A stretch of 5,203 nucleotides of DNA from B8-G4 sp033720735. Lineage in GTDB: Bacteria > Bacteroidota > Bacteroidia > Chitinophagales > Saprospiraceae. Where the stretch lies: NCBI GenBank assembly GCA_033720735.1, contig JAWWBX010000317.1, positions 1 to 5,203 of the forward strand, read 5' to 3'. Below, piece after piece: positions 1-3,559 of this stretch (its first letter is position 1; the number at the start of each line of letters is the position of its first letter). The notes under the pieces were generated by a model. That model did not search any database. It saw only the letters and a list, made by a program, of their open reading frames with translations, and was not told the DNA's origin. Made by a program: the position numbers and the translations under genes.

Positions 1-1923
1 ATCTACATGAGCAATGATCAAGGGGCCACGTGGGAAGAGGTCTATGTGTTTCCGCAGATCACACGTGCGCGAAGGATGAAGCAGCATCCGTCCGACGCAG
101 ATGTGTTGTTTGCCCTTACGGATATTGGCGTGTATCGCACAACGGACGGCGGGATGTGGTGGGACACGGTGATCACCGGCGATTTTGTAGACATCGAATT
201 TCACCCGACAGATCACGATACCCTGTACATCTCGGGTTATGCAGATTTCCGTTACTCCCAGGATGCCGGTACCACGTGGGACACCACCCTGCTGGCAGGA
301 ACCGATCCGCTCCGGGCACCCAATTTCTGTGGCGGACGGATAGAGATTGCTGTCTCACCTGCCGCACCGGACAACGTGTGGCTGCTCGCCGGTCCGGGAA
401 TGCCTCCTAATCAATATTGCGGCCTGTATGTCTCTGCGAGTTCGGCTGACACGTTTACACTCATCGATACAGGACCATTCAATGTACTGGGCAATCCGGG
501 CTCAACGTCAGATCAGAGTACTTACGATATCGCGATAGCGGTTTCACCGAACAACGGCAACACCATTCTTGCCGGGGGGCTGGTGGTCTGGAGAACAGGT
601 AATGGGGCAGCAAACTGGACCGTGACTGCGCCGTACTGGGAAACCACTGGGGGGCAGCAGTCCACCCTGCCGACCAACTATGTGCACCCGGATATTCATG
701 ACCTTGCCTACAACCTCCTCGATAACAAGGTCTACTGCGCAAGTGACGGTGGGATCTACGTTTCCGTGAACGGTGGCTTCTCCTGGACGAATATCAGCCA
801 GGGGATCATCACTTCCCAGATCTATCACATTAATGGCTCGCTGCTGAGCACCGGTCGACTCCCCATCGGACTACAGGACAATGGGGTCAAAATGCGTGTA
901 TCCGGTACTAGTGGTGACTTCCAGCACATCAATAGCGGCGATGGCTACGAAGTGGTGACCGATCCCACCAATTCCGACATCGTCGCCGCCACACTCAACG
1001 ACACCTGCTTCATCTACAATACGTATTCAACCACGAGCAGGACGGGCGCACCTACCGGCCCGGGCTTCTTCAAGCCGCTCAGGTACAAGCCTGGCGACGG
1101 CAACACACTTTACTTCGGTGACCCGGCCCTGACCGTATATACCATTTCGACGAATAGCACCTCCACCCTGAATGATGGAAGCTCTGCCAGTTGGACCATT
1201 GAAACGTGTGAAGATGTTGCCGCCCGGATTTACTTTGCCGGGGGTGCCAATGGCTTCCAGAATGATCCGAATGGGAGTTTTTATACGTCCTTCGACAGTG
1301 GTGCCTCATCCTTCGACCGGTCTGGCGTAGCGGGCTTCCCATCCGAGCTGCAGATCATTACCGACATTGCAGTCTATCCTGGTCAGTGCCACAAAGTCGC
1401 GTTCTCAATGGGCGGCTTTTTTGCGGGAAGCAAGGTGTATTACTCCGAAAATAGCGGTGCGACGCTGTGGCAAAACATCTCCTACAACCTTCCCAACGTG
1501 CCTGTTTTCAGCCTGGCCATCGATGCAGACGGCAGCTTCTATGCCGGGACCGAGATCGGCGTCTTTGTCAAGTCGGAGACGGGCACAGAATGGGCACCAT
1601 ACTACAACGGACTGCCCCGTGTCCCCATCAGCGGACTGGTCGTCCAGCAAAGCGTCAATAAACTCATCGCCTCCACATTCGGCCGTGGCGTCTGGGAGAC
1701 CTTCCTGGCATCCGGGTGCCCTGTCAATAGCCTGGTGACCAACCCGCTCAAAGGGCAATGGGTCCAAAGCGCGGACATCCAGGTGACCTCCACCTCAACC
1801 GTGACGGGTGGCGCAGGTACGGATGTCCGCTTTACTGCGGGCGAACGCGTCATCCTGATGCCGGGGTTTCAGGTGGCCACCGGCAACAGGTTCATTGCTG
1901 ACCTCGACGGATGCGTCGAATGA
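1..1923 (+). CDS. Secreted sortilin/BNR-type beta-propeller protein with C-terminal 3-coathanger-like domain (5'-truncated)
   Basis: Open from the first base (Ile-Tyr before the first Met at 7), so the true start lies upstream and the Met at 7 is internal: it falls inside an Asp box. Counting from that Met, Asp-box-like motifs (S-x-D-x-G-x-T-W) occur at residues 2-9 (SNDQGATW), 45-51 (TTDGGMW), 84-91 (SQDAGTTW), 253-260 (SVNGGFSW), 480-488 (SENSGATLW) and about 523-529. These are typical of BNR/sortilin (VPS10-like) propellers. The stretch AGTEIGVF...NGLPRVPIS...FGRGVWE is characteristic of secreted Bacteroidota proteins of this class. Residues about 571-638 form a separate C-terminal domain with VRFTAGERVILMPGF, then a GNRFIADLDGC ending. 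It resembles the 3-coathanger stack found at the C-terminus of exported Bacteroidota proteins. No catalytic residues are evident, so a glycosidase role is not supported. Adhesion or polymer binding outside the cell is an inference. The family is clear; the specific function is unknown. Confidence 0.9.
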   Translation: MYMSNDQGATWEEVYVFPQITRARRMKQHPSDADVLFALTDIGVYRTTDGGMWWDTVITGDFVDIEFHPTDHDTLYISGYADFRYSQDAGTTWDTTLLAGTDPLRAPNFCGGRIEIAVSPAAPDNVWLLAGPGMPPNQYCGLYVSASSADTFTLIDTGPFNVLGNPGSTSDQSTYDIAIAVSPNNGNTILAGGLVVWRTGNGAANWTVTAPYWETTGGQQSTLPTNYVHPDIHDLAYNLLDNKVYCASDGGIYVSVNGGFSWTNISQGIITSQIYHINGSLLSTGRLPIGLQDNGVKMRVSGTSGDFQHINSGDGYEVVTDPTNSDIVAATLNDTCFIYNTYSTTSRTGAPTGPGFFKPLRYKPGDGNTLYFGDPALTVYTISTNSTSTLNDGSSASWTIETCEDVAARIYFAGGANGFQNDPNGSFYTSFDSGASSFDRSGVAGFPSELQIITDIAVYPGQCHKVAFSMGGFFAGSKVYYSENSGATLWQNISYNLPNVPVFSLAIDADGSFYAGTEIGVFVKSETGTEWAPYYNGLPRVPISGLVVQQSVNKLIASTFGRGVWETFLASGCPVNSLVTNPLKGQWVQSADIQVTSTSTVTGGAGTDVRFTAGERVILMPGFQVATGNRFIADLDGCVE

Positions 1924-1945
1924 TCAGGGGTATTGTCGGATGCAT

Positions 1946-1964
1946 CGGGGGTAGTGTGCTCCCG
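1946..1964 (+). terminator. Weak hairpin after the propeller gene
   Basis: A 6-bp stem (CGGGGG with CTCCCG, one G-T pair) and a 7-nt loop begin 22 nt after the stop codon. There is no T-tract behind it, so it is at best a weak or factor-dependent 3' end. Nothing else is recognisable between 1924 and 2061. Confidence 0.2.
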
Positions 1965-2061
1965 TTGATCAGAACATGCCAAAATATACTTGTACCACAG
2001 CGGCGGTCGGGGCGCGCCGAAGCCTGTAGATCGCGGGTCGGACATAGTATGGCGGCTTATG

Positions 2062-2105
2062 TGAATCAACAACGCCCAACAAACACAACTTGCATTTGTC
2101 GGGCG
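2062..2105 (-). terminator. Terminator-like hairpin behind the most degraded tRNA-Asp 3' fragment
   Basis: A long stem-loop (about 16 bp, 2073-2088 with 2090-2105) is followed on the minus strand by the T-rich tail TTGTTGATT. Three positions that mismatch as A-C on the plus strand become G-U pairs in minus-strand RNA, which indicates that the minus-strand transcript is the structured one. It lies immediately beyond a tRNA-Asp acceptor-end remnant, in the same order as the terminators at 2666-2699 and 2302-2335. Confidence 0.5.
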
Positions 2106-2109
2106 TACG

Positions 2110-2159
2110 CGGTCCGGACCCGTCTTCGTCCTGAAGACTTCGTCAGGCAGGCGGGACTC
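2110..2159 (-). pseudogene. tRNA-Asp 3'-end remnant interrupted by a palindrome
   Basis: Positions 2109-2119 match the end of the intact tRNA-Asp exactly (acceptor 3' strand plus discriminator). The next seven tRNA bases (gggactc on the plus strand, part of the T arm) resume at 2153-2159. Between them sit 33 extra bases at 2120-2152 that are rich in inverted repeats. The match stops after 2159. The tRNA-matching parts are short (11 and 7 nt) and contain the self-complementary GGTCCGGACC, so homology rests on order, spacing and the hairpin beyond, not on length alone. Confidence 0.45.
2120..2152. repeat. Palindromic insert within the tRNA-Asp 3' remnant
   Basis: These 33 nt contain nested inverted repeats: GTCTTC (2122-2127) with GAAGAC (2133-2138), and alternatively CCTGA (2130-2134) with TCAGG (2143-2147). 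The outer CCCG (2119-2122) can pair with CGGG (2152-2155). The insert interrupts the tRNA T arm. It differs in sequence from the palindromes at 2845-3072, although all share GAAG-type cores. It is probably a small repeat element, but copy number elsewhere cannot be seen here. Confidence 0.5.
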
Positions 2160-2301
2160 CCCGACACTCCAACCATAATGACTTCAGGAAACAATCCAGA
2201 ATGGGTGAATAGGAAAGAATGGTATCGCTTTATGAACGGGTTCCGGTCGGGATAAACTTTCCTCACCGAGTTCGGAACATGCCTCGTCCCGTCGTCCCTT
2301 G

Positions 2302-2335
2302 AAATACAAAAAGCCCTCACTGCGTGAGAGCTTTT
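2302..2335 (-). terminator. Rho-independent terminator of the second tRNA-Asp 3' fragment
   Basis: On the minus strand AAAAGCTCTCAC and GTGAGGGCTTTT form a 12-bp stem with a 3-nt GCA loop (2309-2335). It continues into a T-run and TTTGTATTTC. It lies 9 nt beyond the discriminator base of the tRNA fragment at 2345-2397. One pair is G-U only in minus-strand RNA. Its sequence has diverged from the terminator at 2666-2699, but its position and general design are the same. Confidence 0.8.
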
Positions 2336-2342
2336 CGATTTC

Positions 2343-2368
2343 TGCGGTCCGGACGGGACTCGAACCCG
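2343..2368. repeat. Direct repeat, distal copy (att-like), of the tRNA-Asp 3' end
   Basis: This is a 26-nt exact match to 2709-2734, in the same orientation, covering the tRNA-Asp T arm, acceptor 3' strand and discriminator. The two copies are 366 bp apart and bracket the GIY-YIG gene and one terminator. The geometry fits either an att-type repeat left by insertion at a tRNA 3' end or a tandem duplication. Confidence 0.85.
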
Positions 2369-2397
2369 TCTCGGCTGAGCCGAGATGACAGGCCGGC
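2345..2397 (-). pseudogene. tRNA-Asp 3' half, interrupted in the anticodon/variable region
   Basis: Read on the minus strand, it starts with GCCGGCCTGTCA (identical to the anticodon stem and loop of the intact tRNA-Asp, including GTC). It ends with the complete T arm, acceptor 3' strand and discriminator. The 26 bases 2343-2368 are identical to 2709-2734, and 2386-2397 are identical to 2747-2758. Between the matching blocks, 12 tRNA bases (3' side of the anticodon stem and variable loop) are replaced by a 17-nt perfect palindrome. There is no 5' half: the sequence upstream is the coding region of the GIY-YIG gene. It cannot fold as a tRNA. Confidence 0.85.
2369..2385. repeat. 17-nt perfect palindrome inside the tRNA-Asp 3' half
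   Basis: TCTCGGC, a TGA loop, then GCCGAGA: a 7-bp perfect stem with a 3-nt loop. It sits exactly between two blocks identical to the intact tRNA-Asp, replacing the 12 nt present there (2735-2746). Confidence 0.75.
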
Positions 2398-2660
2398 TAG
2401 TTTCGCATGAGGTTGGTCGGTTGATCAATGAGCCACCTGAGATATCTATGATTCTGTCTTTTCAGCATGCGTTCAAACCTCATTGCTTCCGCTTTCGATG
2501 CAAATTGTGCTACAAACACAAGTTGCCAGGGTCCCCGCTTACTTGTGTATATACTCTGTCCAGCGTTATGCTCATTCAACCGCTTTATAGGATTGGTCGA
2601 GTACCCCTTGTAGAGTACATTGGAGCTCGCGCTTTCGATGATATACACGTAATGGTTCAT
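2397..2660 (-). CDS. Small solo GIY-YIG endonuclease-domain protein
   Basis: Encodes 87 residues, the usual size for a solo GIY-YIG domain of the UvrC N-terminal-like type. The GIY-YIG motif appears as YVYII (4-8) and LYKGY (16-20). The conserved Arg is in KRLNEHN (R27), TSKRGPW follows at 39-45, and the metal-binding Glu is in EAMRFERMLK (E63). The C-terminal YLRWLI is typical; a short extra tail (DQPTNLMRN) follows. All main catalytic positions look intact, so it could be an active nuclease. Its target is unknown. The ATG lies 5 nt beyond the tRNA-Asp terminator and has no clear Shine-Dalgarno sequence. The final G of the TAG stop is also the first base of the tRNA-Asp 3' fragment, so the gene is wedged exactly between tRNA-derived sequences. 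It looks more AT-rich than the flanking large genes. A homing or mobile-cassette role is inferred from this position; a household repair role is the alternative. Confidence 0.87.
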   Translation of the reverse strand: MNHYVYIIESASSNVLYKGYSTNPIKRLNEHNAGQSIYTSKRGPWQLVFVAQFASKAEAMRFERMLKRQNHRYLRWLIDQPTNLMRN

Positions 2661-2665
2661 ACGCC

Positions 2666-2699
2666 AAAAACAAAAGGCCCTTGCACTTGCAAGAGCCTT
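2666..2699 (-). terminator. Rho-independent terminator of tRNA-Asp
   Basis: On the minus strand AAGGCTCTTGCA pairs with TGCAAGGGCCTT (12 bp, one G-U, tiny AG loop; 2674-2699), followed by TTGTTTTT. It begins 12 nt after the tRNA 3' end. The GIY-YIG start codon follows directly, so that gene would need read-through or its own promoter. Confidence 0.88.
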
Positions 2700-2708
2700 C
2701 TTTCTGTT

Positions 2709-2734
2709 TGCGGTCCGGACGGGACTCGAACCCG
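2709..2734. repeat. Direct repeat, proximal copy (att-like), within the intact tRNA-Asp 3' end
   Basis: The partner of 2343-2368. This copy belongs to the complete tRNA gene. A second identical block (2747-2758 with 2386-2397) extends the homology across the anticodon loop. Confidence 0.85.
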
Positions 2735-2784
2735 CGACCTCCGGCGTGACAGGCCGGCATTCTAACCAACTGAACTACCGGACC
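2711..2784 (-). tRNA. tRNA-Asp (anticodon GTC)
   Basis: A complete 74-nt cloverleaf. Acceptor GGTCCGG pairs with CCGGACC and the discriminator is G. The D arm is GTTC/GAAT around AGTTGGTTA. The anticodon arm is CCGGC/GCCGG with loop CTGTCAC, giving GTC. The variable loop is AGGTC, and the T arm is GCGGG/CCCGT around TTCGAGT. CCA is not encoded (CAAAC follows), so it must be added after transcription. This is the only intact copy in a locus with several partial copies on both sides. No -7/-33 promoter is visible within the about 100 nt directly upstream. Confidence 0.97.
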
Positions 2785-2803
2785 ACAATTTTTTTCCTTC
2801 TCC

Positions 2804-2826
2804 GGACTTCCATCTGCAGGAAATCC
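2804..2826 (-). repeat. Inverted repeat in the leader just upstream of the intact tRNA-Asp
   Basis: On the minus strand GGATTTCC and GGAAGTCC form an 8-bp stem (one G-U) with a 7-nt loop. No T-tract follows on the minus strand, so it is not a terminator for the tRNA transcript. It could be a processing structure or another worn palindrome. Confidence 0.4.
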
Positions 2827-2844
2827 TCCGATCCGACCTTTCTC

Positions 2845-2872
2845 GTCCGCCGAAGCCTTGGCGTAGGTGGAC
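2845..2872. repeat. Palindromic repeat, copy 1 (28 nt)
   Basis: The arms are GTCCGCC and GGTGGAC on the plus strand with one mismatch-type pair. The core contains GAAGCCTTGGCGTA. The outer end fuses directly to a tRNA-Asp 5' fragment (shared AC at 2871-2872). It belongs with 2939-2967 and 3044-3072: consensus GTCC-K-C-Y-GAAGCYT, variable centre, GCGTAGG-N-GGAC. Confidence 0.85.
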
Positions 2873-2886
2873 TGAACTACCGGACC
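2871..2886 (-). pseudogene. tRNA-Asp 5' fragment, 16 nt, ending in the D loop
   Basis: Identical to residues 1-16 of the intact tRNA-Asp (acceptor 5' strand, TA, D stem 5' side, AGT), then broken by the palindrome at 2845-2872. The match also extends 3 nt upstream of +1 (19 nt total, 2871-2889). Confidence 0.85.
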
Positions 2887-2899
2887 ACATTGTATATCC

Positions 2900-2907
2900 C
2901 AAACGTA
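2900..2907 (-). promoter_or_regulatory. -7-like element TACGTTTG before the 16-nt tRNA fragment
   Basis: Matches the Bacteroidota -7 consensus TAnnTTTG and ends 13 nt before the tRNA +1 at 2886. No TTG is present at the usual -33 distance, so strength is doubtful. Confidence 0.45.
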
Positions 2908-2938
2908 GGTGCCTGAGACAGTTTTCCTTGATCCACTT

Positions 2939-2967
2939 GTCCTCCGAAGCTTCATGCGTAGGAGGAC
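2939..2967. repeat. Palindromic repeat, copy 2 (29 nt)
   Basis: The arms GTCCTCC and GGAGGAC pair perfectly; the core holds GAAGCTTC and GCGTA. Compared with copies 1 and 3, the arm bases differ on both sides together (TCC/GGA instead of GCC/GGT and GCT/GGC). This covariation supports selection for, or origin as, a hairpin. Confidence 0.85.
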
Positions 2968-2973
2968 CGGACC
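2966..2973 (-). pseudogene. tRNA-Asp 5' fragment, 8 nt
   Basis: GGTCCGGT, the first 8 bases of the tRNA, preceded by the same TGT as the intact copy and then fused to palindrome copy 2. It is short, but the context (same leader and palindrome family) supports homology. Confidence 0.65.
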
Positions 2974-2983
2974 ACAATGGTTT

Positions 2984-2991
2984 CCAACTTA
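2984..2991 (-). promoter_or_regulatory. -7-like element TAAGTTGG before the 8-nt tRNA fragment
   Basis: Seven of eight positions match TAnnTTTG. It ends 10 nt before the tRNA +1 at 2973. The upstream sequence (GGATCAA and GTCTCAG) resembles the unit at 2900-2935. Confidence 0.35.
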
Positions 2992-3043
2992 ACGTCTGAG
3001 ACGCTCTGCTTTTGATCCCTGATGTCACCTTCGCAACACATTA

Positions 3044-3072
3044 GTCCGCTGAAGCTGAAAGCGTAGGCGGAC
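3044..3072. repeat. Palindromic repeat, copy 3 (29 nt)
   Basis: The arms are GTCCGCT and GGCGGAC, pairing throughout if one T-G pair is allowed; the core is GAAGCTGAAAGCGTA. It fuses to the outermost tRNA-Asp 5' fragment. Confidence 0.85.
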
Positions 3073-3078
3073 CGGACC
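3071..3078 (-). pseudogene. Outermost tRNA-Asp 5' fragment, 8 nt
   Basis: GGTCCGGT preceded by TTGT, as in the intact gene, then broken by palindrome copy 3. It lies right behind the best promoter in the locus, as expected for the original position of the tRNA gene start. Confidence 0.65.
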
Positions 3079-3089
3079 ACAAGGGGACG

Positions 3090-3122
3090 CAAAGCTAAAA
3101 AAGGTCGCGGGATTTTACACAA
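3090..3122 (-). promoter_or_regulatory. Bacteroidota-type promoter for the tRNA-Asp locus
   Basis: On the minus strand TTG (3122-3120), 22 nt, then TAGCTTTG (3097-3090), an exact TAnnTTTG -7 element. The spacing is within the range reported for this promoter class. Initiation would fall a few nt before the outermost tRNA fragment (+1 at 3078). A transcript reaching the intact tRNA would carry a roughly 300-nt leader with all three palindromes. Confidence 0.6.
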
Positions 3123-3559
3123 CTTTTTAGGCATCAAAACCACCGGCTTGCCAGGTCGCCATGGAGATTCAGACAATGGATAGGTCGACACCGAAATGCC
3201 CTGCCGCCATCAAAAAAAGCACTCCAGGTGTCTCAGAGCCAATTCTCCATGTCGCACTTGGATGATGCGCATGACTAGCAGAAATAGGAGATGCTGGCGC
3301 GCTATGGTCGGCACGATTGATGCAAATCGGTGCACGACCGCGGATTGCGGGATACGGCTGAAAATGGGCGTGCAGGAAAGCGGATTATTCGATAAATTAG
3401 GCAGCGAATGATCCATCAGCCGGGGTCCCTTGCACTCAGAGGGCAAAGCACCCACCTGGCCACTCCAGCTCCTGCCTCATTCCATTGATCGACACCAGGG
3501 ATAAGTGCTGCGTGCGTATGGCAACAATCATGATTACCTAACCTATCTACCATATCACC
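3123..3559. other. Gene-free stretch upstream of the FAD oxidase
   Basis: Short open frames exist on both strands (71 codons at 3196-3411, 81 codons on the minus strand at 3210-3455). Their translations show no recognisable motif and no convincing coding character. I see no TAnnTTTG element on the plus strand before 3560. It may hold a decayed gene or just the intergenic spacer. Confidence 0.5.

Larger units (their letters stand above)
2769..3081 (-). repeat. Four-copy array of tRNA-Asp 5' ends, three ending in palindromes
   Basis: The minus-strand sequence TGTGGTCCGGT occurs four times, with tRNA +1 positions at 3078, 2973, 2886 and 2784 (spacings 105, 87 and 102 nt). The first three break off inside the tRNA and run into a palindrome of one family; the fourth continues as the intact gene. 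The units at 2973 and 2886 also share diverged upstream sequence (GGATCAA, then GTCTCAG, then a -7-like element). Whole leader-plus-tRNA-start units therefore seem to have been duplicated. Confidence 0.8.

Noticed and set aside
1921..1971. Two TGATCA sites bracketing the weak hairpin after the propeller gene
   Set aside because: A six-base palindrome found twice is compatible with chance, and the extended pairing is out of register.
2010..2040. gccgaagcct at about 2018-2027 resembles the core of the palindrome family
   Set aside because: Only about 10 nt match, and no paired GTCC/GGAC arms are present, so it is not called as a fourth copy.
1911..2255. 114-codon plus-strand open frame
   Set aside because: It overlaps the end of the propeller gene and runs across the tRNA remnant and palindrome at 2110-2159, so it is explained by those repeats.
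2572..2955. 127-codon minus-strand open frame across the tRNA-Asp and its upstream array
   Set aside because: It reads through the intact tRNA, its terminator and palindrome copy 1. The peptide is just translation of tRNA and repeats, and no start signal is evident.
2845..3072. CRISPR array
   Set aside because: The repeats are diverged, unequal in length, unevenly spaced by partly homologous sequence, and fused to tRNA fragments; no cas gene is nearby.
3196..3455. Overlapping open frames on both strands in the spacer before the oxidase
   Set aside because: There are no motifs and no credible start context, and composition is Cys/Arg- and His-rich as expected of chance frames.
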